The notes: a model not told the origin generated them from the sequence alone. A stretch of 64,000 nt of DNA from JBBDIK01 sp964640385 (GCA_964640385.1 CAZXFL010000008.1:27959-91958); one strand, 5' to 3'. Numbered from the stretch's first letter, positions 52,377 to 60,875 are shown. Translations and numbers: made by a program.

Positions 52377-53528
52377 GTGAGCAAGCCCGAGATCATCATG
52401 GCTCCCGGCCCCGTGCCGGTTCCCCCGCAGGTCCTGCTGGCCCAGGGCTCGCCGATCCTCTACCACCGTGGCCCCGGTTTCGGGGACCTCCTGCGCGACG
52501 TCACCGAGAAGCTGAAGCGCCTCTACCGGACCGACAACGACGTGCTCACGTTCGCCTCCAGCGGCACGGGCGGACTCGAGTCGGCGGTCGTCAACTGCTT
52601 CTCGCCGGGCGATCGGGTGGTTGTTCCCGTCGCGGGCTACTTCGGGGAACGCTTCGCCAAGATCGCCACGGCGTACAACCTGGACGTTCGGACGATCGAC
52701 TACGAGTGGGGCCAGACCGTGGACCCCGCCGATGTCGAAGCCGCCCTGGCGGAAGGGCCGACAAAGGGCGTGCTGGTCCAGCAGTCCGAGACCTCGACCA
52801 GCGTCATCCACGACATAGAGGCGATCGCCGCGGTGGTGAAGCCGACCGACGCCCTGATGATCGTCGACGCGGTCTCCTCGCTCGGTGCGGTTCCCTTCGA
52901 CGCCGACGCGTGGGGCATCGACGTCGCGGTCGCCGGTTCCCAGAAGGCGCTCTCGGCTTCGCCGGGCCTGGCGTTCGTCGCGGTCAGCGACGCCGCGTGG
53001 CGGGCGACCGAGACCGCGACCAACCCGCGGTTCTACTTCGACTGGTCGGTGACCAAAGCCTCCTACGAATTGCCGAACCCCGAGAGCCCGTACACGCCGG
53101 CCGTGCATCTGGTGATGGGCCTGCAGGCCGCGCTGGACCTGTACTTCGAGGAGGGCGGGCCCGAAGCCGCGCTCGTCCGCAGCGAGCTGCTCTCGCGGGC
53201 GGTCAAGGAGGGTGTGACGGCCTTGGGACTCGACCTGTTCGGCGTCCATCCCGAGCGGGCGTGGACGGTGACCGCGGTCAGGGCCCCGGAGGGCATCGAC
53301 GGGAACGAGTTGGTTGGCAAGGTTCGCGCCGACCACGGCATCGTCCTGGCCCCCGGCCAGGGCCCCTTGAAAGGGAAGGTCTTCCGGATCGGGCATCTCG
53401 GCTACTACGACAAGTTCGATATCATCCGGTGCCTGGCGGCGCTGGAACTCACGCTCGGGTCGATGGGATACCCGGTCAAGCGTGGGCAAGCGGTTGCCGC
53501 CGCCGAAGACGTCTTCGCTGGGGGGTAG
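52377..53528 (+). CDS. Class V aminotransferase, probably serving serine synthesis
   Basis: A 383-residue PLP enzyme of the serine-pyruvate/alanine-glyoxylate group. MAPGPVPVP opens the protein, Asp164 (IVDAVSS) contacts PLP, and Lys190 in AGSQKALSASPG is the Schiff-base lysine. It stands three bases before serA, so it may act as phosphoserine aminotransferase in place of a classical SerC. GTG at 52377 fits the conserved start; GTG at 52365 is an alternative with a poorer spacing. A TAGGCT box is at 52326-52331. Confidence 0.82.
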   Translation: MSKPEIIMAPGPVPVPPQVLLAQGSPILYHRGPGFGDLLRDVTEKLKRLYRTDNDVLTFASSGTGGLESAVVNCFSPGDRVVVPVAGYFGERFAKIATAYNLDVRTIDYEWGQTVDPADVEAALAEGPTKGVLVQQSETSTSVIHDIEAIAAVVKPTDALMIVDAVSSLGAVPFDADAWGIDVAVAGSQKALSASPGLAFVAVSDAAWRATETATNPRFYFDWSVTKASYELPNPESPYTPAVHLVMGLQAALDLYFEEGGPEAALVRSELLSRAVKEGVTALGLDLFGVHPERAWTVTAVRAPEGIDGNELVGKVRADHGIVLAPGQGPLKGKVFRIGHLGYYDKFDIIRCLAALELTLGSMGYPVKRGQAVAAAEDVFAGG

Positions 53529-53531
53529 AGG

Positions 53532-55115
53532 ATGCAGGTCTTGGTCACCGAGCCGCTCTCGGAGCGGGGTCTGGAAGTGCTCCGCGAGGACTTCGAGGTC
53601 GACGTCCGTGAGGACCTGGCGACCGGCGACCTGACCTCCGCGATCGGCCCCTACGACGCGCTGGTCGTGCGCTCGCAGACCAAGGTTTCGGGCGGAGTTA
53701 TCGACGCCGCGGAGAACCTGAAGGTCGTCGCCCGTGCTGGCATCGGCATCGACAACGTGGACGTGGACGCCGCCACCCGCAAGGGCGTCGTCGTTCTGAA
53801 CGCCCCGCAGTCCAACATCGTCTCGGCAGCCGAGCACACGATCGCGCTGCTGCTCTCGCAGGCCCGCCACATCCCCGCGGCGAACGCCATCCTCAAGGGC
53901 GGTTCCTGGGAGCGCGAGCGCTTCCAGGGCGTGGAGCTGCAGGGCAAGACGCTCGGGCTCGTCGGCATGGGCCGGGTCGGCACGATGGTCGCGCAGCGGT
54001 GCGCAGCGTTCGGGATGCGGCTGATCGCGTTCGATCCGTACGTCTCGCGCGACAAAGCGCGCGAGATGGGCGTGGAGCTGATGCCGACGCTCGAAGCGCT
54101 GCTGGTCCAGGCCGATTTCGTGTCGATCCACCTGCCGAAGACCCCAGAGACCGAGGATTTCATCGGCGAACGCGAGCTCACCCTCATGAAGGAGGGCGCG
54201 CGCCTGATCAACACCTCCCGCGGGGGGATCGTCGACGAGGATGCGCTGACGAAGGCGCTCAAGGACGGACACCTGGCCGGGGCGGCCCTGGACGTGTTCG
54301 CGACCGAGCCGGCGCTCAAGTCGCCACTGTTCGAGTTCGACGAGGTCGTCGTGACGCCGCACCTGGGCGCTTCAACCGTCGAGGCGCAGGACAAAGCCGG
54401 GGTCACCATCGCGCAGATGGTCCGGCTGGCGCTACGCGGCGAGTTCGTCCCGTACGCAGTGAACCTGGCCGCCGGGGCGGAGATCCCCGAGGTCGTGCGG
54501 CCGTTCATGCCGCTGGCCGAGAAGCTGGGCGGGCTCCTGACGGGCCTCGCCGAAGGCGCGCTGCAGACGATCGAGTGCCAGTACCTCGGCCGACTTGCCG
54601 AGGTCGACACGCGGGTGCTGACCCTCGCCGCGGTCAAGGGCACCCTGGCGGGTGTAGTACACGAGCCTCTGTCCTACGTGAACGCGCCGGTCATCGCCCA
54701 GGAACGAGGCATCGCCGTTCACGAGACCAAGACCAGCGTGTCGCGCGACTACGTGAACCTCATCTCGCTGCGGGCGACGACCGAGGACGGCGAGGTCAGC
54801 GTCGCCGGAACCCTGGTCGGCAAGCGCGGCGGCGACCGGATCGTCCGGGTCCTGGACTTCGATGTGGACATGCAGCCCGCCCACTTCATGGCGTTCTTCC
54901 TCTACGAGGACCGGCCCGGTGTGATCGGTAAGGTCGGCGACGCGCTCGGAACTGCCGGTATCAACGTGGCCAGCATGGAGGTCGGACGCCGCAGCCAGGG
55001 CGGTCTGGCAGTCATGGGCCTGACGGTCGACGACCCCATCCCCGACGACGTGTTCGAGAACATGGTGCAGGAGATCGGCGCCGAGCACGCTCACTTCATC
55101 GTCTTGCCGGAGTAG
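53532..55115 (+). CDS. serA: D-3-phosphoglycerate dehydrogenase, long form
   Basis: A 527-residue enzyme of the first step of serine synthesis. NAD binding is LGLVGMGRVG (141-150), the catalytic arginine and glutamate lie in the barrel domain, and the catalytic histidine is in TPHLGAST. After about 310 come the intervening ASB domain and a C-terminal ACT domain (ALGTAGINVASMEVGR) that binds serine in the mycobacterial enzyme. Feedback inhibition by serine is expected. Serine then feeds glyA and the one-carbon pool. Confidence 0.95.
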   Translation: MQVLVTEPLSERGLEVLREDFEVDVREDLATGDLTSAIGPYDALVVRSQTKVSGGVIDAAENLKVVARAGIGIDNVDVDAATRKGVVVLNAPQSNIVSAAEHTIALLLSQARHIPAANAILKGGSWERERFQGVELQGKTLGLVGMGRVGTMVAQRCAAFGMRLIAFDPYVSRDKAREMGVELMPTLEALLVQADFVSIHLPKTPETEDFIGERELTLMKEGARLINTSRGGIVDEDALTKALKDGHLAGAALDVFATEPALKSPLFEFDEVVVTPHLGASTVEAQDKAGVTIAQMVRLALRGEFVPYAVNLAAGAEIPEVVRPFMPLAEKLGGLLTGLAEGALQTIECQYLGRLAEVDTRVLTLAAVKGTLAGVVHEPLSYVNAPVIAQERGIAVHETKTSVSRDYVNLISLRATTEDGEVSVAGTLVGKRGGDRIVRVLDFDVDMQPAHFMAFFLYEDRPGVIGKVGDALGTAGINVASMEVGRRSQGGLAVMGLTVDDPIPDDVFENMVQEIGAEHAHFIVLPE

Positions 55116-55147
55116 CCGCCGGTCCCGCCGAGGATCTGACACGACCT

Positions 55148-55191
55148 TGCAACACTATCCGGTTCACGTTGCAGCGCAGGCGTGCTACATT
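55148..55191 (+). promoter_or_regulatory. Promoter of the second MFS gene with flanking TGCAAC/GTTGCA half-sites
   Basis: The -35 is TTCACG (55163-55168), the spacer is 17 bases and the -10 is TACATT (55186-55191). TGCAAC (55148-55153) and GTTGCA (55168-55173) form an inverted repeat with a 14-base centre around the -35. The half-sites are identical to those of the nickel/cobalt permease operator, although the spacing differs. Confidence 0.5.
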
Positions 55192-55200
55192 ATCGGGACT

Positions 55201-55254
55201 ATGTTTGCTCTCTGACCGATAGCGCGATCACCGCCGGACTCCCCGTTCGGTCAG
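55201..55254 (+). promoter_or_regulatory. Leader with four-codon ORF and stem-loop upstream of an exporter gene
   Basis: An ATG nine bases after the -10 opens ATG-TTT-GCT-CTC-TGA (55201-55215, peptide MFAL). Its stop codon is inside the 5' arm CTGACCGA (55212-55219), which pairs perfectly with TCGGTCAG (55247-55254). The MFS start is 46 bases further on. A leaderless mini-ORF ending in a stem ahead of an efflux-type gene is the layout of ribosome-mediated attenuators. Confidence 0.45.
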
Positions 55255-55299
55255 CGCTGTCATGAGAGGCCCCACGTACATCCCAGGTCGGAGAGGATC

Positions 55300-56583
55300 A
55301 TGCCCGTTCTATTCACGAAACCCAGATCAGCCGTTCGAGCCATCGCCCTCGCGCGCGGTATCTCGATCACCGGCGGCGCCGCGGCGTTCGCGGCATTGAA
55401 CCTGCAGATCGAAGCCCTGACGGGCTCGGTCTTCTGGCTCGCTGCGTCCCTGTTCTTGACGTTCGGGGTCGCGGGACTCGTGGGCCCCTTCGCCGGTCTG
55501 CTGGGGGACCGCTACGACCGGCAGAAGATCATGATCTACTCGGATCTGGTGGCCGGGGCGTTCTTCCTCATCATGGCCTTCGTTGACTCGCCATCCTGGC
55601 TGCTCTTCTTCGCGTTCTGGTCCGCCGTAGGCGAGGCCCCGATGATCTCGGCGTCGGGCGCGGCGATCCCCAACCTGGTCAAGAACGAAGAGGACATCCC
55701 CTGGGCGAACTCGATGCTGCAGATCGGATGGACAACCGGGATCATGCTGGGGCCGGCCATCGGCGGCGTGCTCTTCGACATCGTCGGGCCGAAGCCGATC
55801 TTCATCGCGAACACGGTGTCGTTCCTGCTCTCGGCGGCGCTCGTCGCGGTGGTGCGGGGGGACTTCAAGGACAGGGATCGCGGCGAGACGGAGGAGGAGC
55901 ACCGCGGCATGCGGGCGGGGCTCGTGTTCCTGTGGAAGGACCGGGCACTGCGGTTCATGACCGCCGCGTGGATCGTTGTCGTCCTGGGGATGGGGATCGC
56001 GCTGACCGCCGATATCCCGCTGGCGGAACTGTTCGATCCGTCGGGTGCCGGCGGCGCCTACGGGTTCATGATCGCCGCCTGGGGCGGTGGGTCGGTACTC
56101 GGCTCCATCCTCGGCCGCAAACTGACGAAGGCGTCGGAGGGCAACGTCCTGGTGTGGGGGATGATCGTCGTGGGCCTGTCGCTGGCAAGCGTGGGCATCT
56201 CGCCGATCTTCCTCGGGGTGCTCGCGGGGATCTTCATCTCGGGGTTCGCCGACGCGCTGACGATGGTGGCCGAAGCCGGCATCATGCAGCGCCGAGCGCC
56301 CGATGCGGTCCGCAGCCGCGTCATCGCGGCCTCGCATGCGGTGATCTCGCTGGCGTTCGCGGCGTCATTCGTCGTCGCGCCGTTCCTCATCGAATGGCTC
56401 GGTCCGAAGGTCGCCTACATCCTGACCGGGGTCGCGTGCCTGGGGGGCGTCTGCTTCCTGCTGCCCGTCCGTCGGATCCTGCATCGCGCCCTCGTGCCGC
56501 AGGCCCCCGCCGAGGGCGCAGAGGCGGAGGACGAGCGTGCGGGGAGCGAGAACGTAGCGGAGGAACCGCGGGCGGCCGTCTAA
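55300..56583 (+). CDS. MFS efflux transporter, EntS/macrolide-efflux type
   Basis: A 427-residue protein with 12 predicted helices. The start (RAIALARGISITGGAAAFAA, then WLAASLFLTFGVAGLVGPFAG and LGDRYDRQKIMI) matches the DHA3-type exporters that include MefA and EntS. Drug or siderophore export is likely; the substrate is unknown. GGAGAGGATC precedes the ATG. It is set off from serA by 184 bases with its own promoter and leader. The stop codon is in the loop of a strong hairpin. Confidence 0.8.
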   Translation: MPVLFTKPRSAVRAIALARGISITGGAAAFAALNLQIEALTGSVFWLAASLFLTFGVAGLVGPFAGLLGDRYDRQKIMIYSDLVAGAFFLIMAFVDSPSWLLFFAFWSAVGEAPMISASGAAIPNLVKNEEDIPWANSMLQIGWTTGIMLGPAIGGVLFDIVGPKPIFIANTVSFLLSAALVAVVRGDFKDRDRGETEEEHRGMRAGLVFLWKDRALRFMTAAWIVVVLGMGIALTADIPLAELFDPSGAGGAYGFMIAAWGGGSVLGSILGRKLTKASEGNVLVWGMIVVGLSLASVGISPIFLGVLAGIFISGFADALTMVAEAGIMQRRAPDAVRSRVIAASHAVISLAFAASFVVAPFLIEWLGPKVAYILTGVACLGGVCFLLPVRRILHRALVPQAPAEGAEAEDERAGSENVAEEPRAAV

Positions 56584-56595
56584 CGGCCGCCCGCG
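56567..56595 (+). terminator. 13-base GC hairpin at the MFS stop codon
   Basis: Bases 56567-56579 pair perfectly with 56583-56595 (core GCGGGCGGCCGT with its complement) around a three-base loop. The TAA stop spans the loop and the start of the 3' arm. There is no T run, as in many actinobacterial terminators. It separates the exporter from ilvE. Confidence 0.65.
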
Positions 56596-56611
56596 CCGCT
56601 GTCTCGCCCGC

Positions 56612-56649
56612 TATCCTTGGAGGACTCCCGGACCGGATCGACCGGTCCG
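56612..56649 (+). promoter_or_regulatory. ilvE promoter box and leader hairpin
   Basis: A TATCCT -10-like box is at 56612-56617. Downstream, CGGACCGG (56629-56636) pairs with CCGGTCCG (56642-56649) around a five-base loop, in the presumed leader and just ahead of the ribosome site. It may be an RNA stem or a DNA operator. No leader peptide with Ile, Leu or Val codons is seen. Confidence 0.4.
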
Positions 56650-56669
56650 ACATGAGAGAGGAGACCCAG

Positions 56670-57593
56670 GTGCCTATCCAACCCGTCGCGAAGATCTGGA
56701 TGGACGGATCACTCGTGAATTGGGAGGACGCGCAGGTCCACGTACTCAGCCACGCGCTGCACTACGGGTCGGGCGTGTTCGAGGGCATCCGGGCCTACGA
56801 GACGAGCCAGGGCACGATGGTGTTCCGGCTGGACGATCACATCAAGCGCCTCTTCAAGTCCGCGCACATCTACCACATCGACATCCCGTACCAGCCCGAG
56901 GAACTGATCGGCGCGGTCAAGGAGACCATCAAGGTCAACGACCTGGCGCACTGCTACATCCGGCCGATCGTGTTCCTGGGCTACGGAGAGATGGGGCTGA
57001 ACCCGTTCGGCGTACCGGTGCAGGTGGCGATCGCCGTCTGGCCGTGGGGCGCCTACCTGGGTGAGGAGGCGCTGGAGGCCGGCGTCCGCATCAAGACGTC
57101 CAGCTGGAAACGCAACGACCAGAACGCGCTGCCGCCGGCGGCCAAGGCCACCGGTCAGTACATCAACTCGATCCTGGCCAAGATGGAGGCGGTCAACGGC
57201 GGCTACGACGAGGCGATCATGCTGAACCAGCACGGTCACATCGCCGACGGCTCGGGCGAGAACCTGTTCGTCGTCCACGGCGGGAAGGTCTCGACGCCGC
57301 CGCTGTCCGACGGCTGCCTCGGGGGGATCACCCGGGACTCGGTCATGACGATCGCGCGTGACCTGGGGATCGAGGTCATCGAGAAGAGCCTCGTGCGCAC
57401 CGACGTCTACCACGCGGAGGAGGCGTTCTTCACCGGAACGGCTGCGGAGGTGACTCCGATCCGCGAGCTGGACGACCGGCAGATCGGCGAGGGCAAGCGC
57501 GGGCCGGTCACCAAGCAGCTCCAGGAAACGTTCTTCCAGGCGGCGACCGGCGAGATCGAGGCCTACGGCGGCTGGCTCAACCCGGTGGACTAG
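56670..57593 (+). CDS. ilvE: Branched-chain amino acid aminotransferase
   Basis: A 307-residue fold-type IV PLP enzyme that makes or degrades Leu, Ile and Val. The PLP lysine is Lys159 in PPAAKATGQYINS, and HYGSGVFEGIRAY and DGSGENLFV line the site. GTG at 56670 is preferred because GAGAGGAG lies seven bases upstream; an ATG 18 bases earlier would put the ribosome site inside the gene. It is followed by the FAH-family gene after nine bases. Confidence 0.92.
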   Translation: MPIQPVAKIWMDGSLVNWEDAQVHVLSHALHYGSGVFEGIRAYETSQGTMVFRLDDHIKRLFKSAHIYHIDIPYQPEELIGAVKETIKVNDLAHCYIRPIVFLGYGEMGLNPFGVPVQVAIAVWPWGAYLGEEALEAGVRIKTSSWKRNDQNALPPAAKATGQYINSILAKMEAVNGGYDEAIMLNQHGHIADGSGENLFVVHGGKVSTPPLSDGCLGGITRDSVMTIARDLGIEVIEKSLVRTDVYHAEEAFFTGTAAEVTPIRELDDRQIGEGKRGPVTKQLQETFFQAATGEIEAYGGWLNPVD

Positions 57594-57602
57594 CTCCGCC
57601 AC

Positions 57603-58361
57603 ATGAGGCTGGTCCGCTTCCGCTACGGCGACCGCATCGCCACCGGCACGCTCGACGACGGCTCGATCCGCGTGCTCGAGGGAACGTTCTTCGAGGCGCC
57701 GATCCCGACGGGGGAGGAGATCCCGGTGGACGACGTCCGCCTGCTCGCGCCCGTCCTGCCGTCCAAGGTGGTCGGCATCGGGCTGAACTACCGTGCGCAC
57801 GCGAGAGAGATGGGTGAGGAGATCCCTCCGGAGCCGCTCCTGTTCCTGAAGCCGTCGACGTCGGTCGTGGGTCCGGGGGACCCGATCCCCTTGAACCCGA
57901 ACTCGGAACGGGTCGACTTCGAGGGAGAACTGGCCGTGGTCATCGGGCGGCTCGCACACCGCGTCGGCAGCGTCGAGGACGCCGACAAGGTCATCCTGGG
58001 CTACACCTGTGGCAACGACGTCACGCTGCGCGACCTGCAGGCCAAGGATTCGCAATGGACGCGGGCGAAGGGGTTCGATTCTTCCAACCCGATCGGGCCC
58101 TGGATCGAGACCTCGGCCCATCCGGCGGACCTCGCACTTGAAACGCGGGTCAACGGCGAGGTGCGCCAGTCTTCGCGGACGTCCGACATGGCCTACGGTC
58201 CCTCCGCGCTGATCGCCTATATCACGCAGTACATGACCCTGCTCCCGGGCGACATCATCATGACCGGGACCCCGGCCGGGATCGGACCGCTTGCCCCCGG
58301 CGACGAGGTCGAGGTCCAGATCCAGGACATCGGCGTGCTGAAGAATCAGGTCGAGCCGTGA
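57603..58361 (+). CDS. Fumarylacetoacetate hydrolase family protein
   Basis: A 252-residue enzyme. The metal site segment DFEGELAVVIG, the YTCGNDVTLRDLQ loop, QWTRAKGFD and GDIIMTGTPAGIGP are family hallmarks. Members act on fumarylpyruvate, oxaloacetate or hydroxyheptadienedioate; the substrate here is open. An FAH gene next to gltX is conserved in actinobacteria (Rv2993c-gltS in M. tuberculosis). The end overlaps gltX (GTGA). Confidence 0.88.
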   Translation: MRLVRFRYGDRIATGTLDDGSIRVLEGTFFEAPIPTGEEIPVDDVRLLAPVLPSKVVGIGLNYRAHAREMGEEIPPEPLLFLKPSTSVVGPGDPIPLNPNSERVDFEGELAVVIGRLAHRVGSVEDADKVILGYTCGNDVTLRDLQAKDSQWTRAKGFDSSNPIGPWIETSAHPADLALETRVNGEVRQSSRTSDMAYGPSALIAYITQYMTLLPGDIIMTGTPAGIGPLAPGDEVEVQIQDIGVLKNQVEP

Positions 58362-59782
58362 GCGTCCGTTGCCGGTTCGCGCCCGCGCCGAGCGGTTCGA
58401 TGCACGTCGGGAACGCGCGAACGGGGTTGTTCAGCTGGCTCTTCGCGCGACATCACGGCGGCACGTTCATCCTGCGCGTCGAAGACACCGACGCCAGCCG
58501 CGTGACGGACGAGGCCATCGACATCTTGATCGACTCGCTGCGTTGGCTCGGCATCGATTGGGACGAGGGTCCGGAGGTCGGCGGTCCGCATGCCCCGTAC
58601 CGGCAGACGGAGCGGCTCGGCATCTACCGCGAGAAAGCGGACGCACTCATCGCCGACGGCCATGCCTACAACTGCTATTGCACCAAGGAGGAGCTCGAGG
58701 AGCGCCGCGCGGCGGCGATGGCCCGTCACGAGGCGCCGGGCTACGACGGACGGTGCCGGACCCTGACCGACGCCGAGCGCCGGGACTTCGAGGGCGAAGG
58801 GAGGCCGGCCGCGCTCCGGTTCCGTATGGAGGACAAGGAGTACACCGTCCACGATCTGGTCCGCGGCGAGGTCCACTTCGCCGCCGGCTCACTGCGCGAC
58901 TTCGTGATCCTGCGCTCGGATGGCTCGCCCACGTACCTTCTCGCGGCTGCGGTGGATGATCTGCTGATGGAGATGACCCATGTGATCCGAGGCGAGGACC
59001 TGCTGCCGTCGACCCCGCGCCAGCTCGCGATCCTGGACGCGCTCGGCGCCCCCTCGCACCCGACCTACGCTCATCTGCCCCTGATCGTCGGGGCCGACCA
59101 CAAGCCGCTGTCCAAGCGTCACGGGTCGGTGGCGGTCGAGGCGTTCCGCGAGCAGGGCTACCTGCCCGAGGCACTCATCAACTACCTGGCGCTTCTGGGC
59201 TGGTCGAAAGACGAGTCGACGACGTTCTTCTCGCGCGACGAGCTGGTCGAGGCGTTCGACATCGGGCGCGTCTCCCACAACCCGGCCGCCTTCGACACCG
59301 AGAAGCTCGAGTGGATGAACGGCCACTACATCAAGGAACTGCCTGTGGACGATCTGGGGGCTCGCCTGCTGCCGTTCTTCTCGGAGGCCGGCGTGGCGGT
59401 CGAGCCCGACGTGCTGGGGGAGGCGATCCCGCTGATCAACGAGCGGATGAAATTCCTTCCGGAGGCCGTGGATCTCCTGAGGTTCCTGTTCACCGATGAT
59501 ATCCCGCCCAACGAGAAGGCGGCGAAGCTGCTCGCGAAGGCCGGTCCGGACTATCTCGCGTCGGCTGCGGCGGCCCTGGAGGGGGTCGAGCTTTGGACCG
59601 CTGAGGGCATCATGGCGGCGCTCGATCTGTGTGCAGAGGCTTCGGGCCTGAATCGGACGAAGGGTTGGCAGCCGGTACGGGCGGCCGTGACGGGATCGAA
59701 CATCTCTCCACCGCTACCGGAATCGTTGGCCCTGCTCGGCCGCGAACGGACCCTGACGCGATTGCGCTCGTCTTTCGGCTGA
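58358..59782 (+). CDS. gltX: Glutamyl-tRNA synthetase
   Basis: A 474-residue class I synthetase. The HIGH motif is HVGN (16-19) in PSGSMHVGNART, and KMSKS is LSKR (251-254). RVEDTD and the zinc-like CYC...GRC region (107-133) are present. As gatCAB is present, it is probably non-discriminating and also charges tRNA-Gln with Glu. GTG overlaps the FAH stop. It converges on a tRNA-Glu gene three bases away. Confidence 0.95.
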   Translation: MSVRCRFAPAPSGSMHVGNARTGLFSWLFARHHGGTFILRVEDTDASRVTDEAIDILIDSLRWLGIDWDEGPEVGGPHAPYRQTERLGIYREKADALIADGHAYNCYCTKEELEERRAAAMARHEAPGYDGRCRTLTDAERRDFEGEGRPAALRFRMEDKEYTVHDLVRGEVHFAAGSLRDFVILRSDGSPTYLLAAAVDDLLMEMTHVIRGEDLLPSTPRQLAILDALGAPSHPTYAHLPLIVGADHKPLSKRHGSVAVEAFREQGYLPEALINYLALLGWSKDESTTFFSRDELVEAFDIGRVSHNPAAFDTEKLEWMNGHYIKELPVDDLGARLLPFFSEAGVAVEPDVLGEAIPLINERMKFLPEAVDLLRFLFTDDIPPNEKAAKLLAKAGPDYLASAAAALEGVELWTAEGIMAALDLCAEASGLNRTKGWQPVRAAVTGSNISPPLPESLALLGRERTLTRLRSSFG

Positions 59783-59785
59783 GTG

Positions 59786-59858
59786 TGCTCCCAACGGGAT
59801 TTGAACCCGTGTTTCCGCCTTGAGAGGGCGGCGTCCTAGGCCCCTAGACGATGGGAGC
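59786..59858 (-). tRNA. tRNA-Glu, anticodon CTC
   Basis: The minus-strand cloverleaf is complete: acceptor GCTCCCA/TGGGAGC with discriminator A, anticodon stem CCGCC/GGCGG around CTCTCAA (anticodon CTC), and T arm ACGGG-TTCAAAT-CCCGT. CCA is not encoded. It reads GAG. It lies tail to tail with gltX, the enzyme that charges it. Confidence 0.95.
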
Positions 59859-59891
59859 GGGTAGCGGGGGACAGGCTACCAAAGCACCTCC

Positions 59892-59935
59892 GCATGCCTG
59901 ATATCAGGTATGCATCGAAGGGCGCGCTGCAGCGC
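59892..59935. promoter_or_regulatory. 22-base palindrome and a second palindrome between tRNA-Glu and the receiver gene
   Basis: Bases 59892-59913 form a palindrome of eleven-base arms centred on GATATC, with one G-T mismatch; the core CCTGATATCAGG is perfect. Next to it GCGCTGCAGCGC (59924-59935) is a perfect 12-base palindrome. They could be operators for the receiver-PAS gene or for the divergent tRNA gene. A TAGAGT box at 59943-59948 may be the -10 of the receiver gene. Confidence 0.4.
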
Positions 59936-60007
59936 TGCTGGGTAGAGTGATCGCTTCCGCCTTCGCCGTGTCCGCCCGAAGAGGCGACTTCATGGAGGGT
60001 TCCGAGC

Positions 60008-60841
60008 TTGGCACTGATCCTCATCGTTGAAGACGAACCGCTCGTCGCGCAGGAGATCAAGCTCCGGCTCGAGGCGCAAGGCCATCAGGTCCTCGCAACC
60101 GCCGAGACCGGTGAGGATGCTCTCAACCTCGTGAACCAGGTCCGGCCCGAGTTGGTCCTCATGGATATCGGGCTGAAGGGGGCGATGGACGGGGTCGACA
60201 CGGCCGCGTCCCTGTGGAGTTGGTACGGACTGCCGGTGATCTACCTCTCGGGCTATTCCGATCGGGAGACCGTCATGCGCGCCCGCCATACCGGGGCGTT
60301 CGGGTACTTGGTCAAACCGGTCAAAGAACACGAACTGGAGATCGCCGTCGAGATGGCGGTGATGAAGTCCCAGTCCGACGCGGTGGTGCGCGCCAGCGAA
60401 TGGTGGCTGCGGAACATGCTGAGCTCCTTCTCGGAAGCGGTGATCGCCACCGATGCGGGAGGCGTGGTGCGCTACCTGAATCCTGAAGCCGAGAGGCAGC
60501 TCGACAGGCCGGTGGAGAAGGTCGTCGGCAAGCCCGTCGGCGAGGTGCTGCACCTGATCGACGACATGACCGGTCAGCCGCTGCGCGAGCCGTTCGCGAA
60601 GGTCCTCACGCAGGGAGCGACGATCCGGACCCCGCAGCGCGCCCGCCTGCGGAGGAACCCGCGCGATCCCGACGATGAGGGGTTCCGCATCCAGTACGCG
60701 GCCGTCCCGCTGAAGGAGCACGACTTCATCGCAGGGATGGTCATCGCCTTCCGTGAGGGAGTAGAGGAGCGGCAGACCGCGGCCGTCTGGAGCGAACTCG
60801 TCAACCTCGTATCCAAGGAAGGACCCCGGCCGCCCGGCTGA
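60008..60841 (+). CDS. Orphan response regulator with receiver and PAS domains
   Basis: A 277-residue protein. The CheY-like receiver spans residues 1-120 with the acidic pocket Glu8-Asp9, the phosphoacceptor Asp53 (LMDIGL), Ser in YLSGYSD and Lys in YLVKPV. A PAS-type sensor domain (about 130-250: SFSEAVIATDAGGVVRYLNPEAE) follows. There is no DNA-binding, kinase or cyclase output domain, and no histidine kinase gene is nearby. TTG start with GGAGG eight bases upstream. Confidence 0.85.
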   Translation: MALILIVEDEPLVAQEIKLRLEAQGHQVLATAETGEDALNLVNQVRPELVLMDIGLKGAMDGVDTAASLWSWYGLPVIYLSGYSDRETVMRARHTGAFGYLVKPVKEHELEIAVEMAVMKSQSDAVVRASEWWLRNMLSSFSEAVIATDAGGVVRYLNPEAERQLDRPVEKVVGKPVGEVLHLIDDMTGQPLREPFAKVLTQGATIRTPQRARLRRNPRDPDDEGFRIQYAAVPLKEHDFIAGMVIAFREGVEERQTAAVWSELVNLVSKEGPRPPG

Positions 60842-60875
60842 GCGGAGGATCGGACCCGGCCGGCTGCGATCGTCG

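Noticed and set aside
56612..56670. Leader-peptide attenuation of ilvE.
   Set aside because: No short frame with branched-chain codons and no T-tract terminator; only a symmetric hairpin is present.
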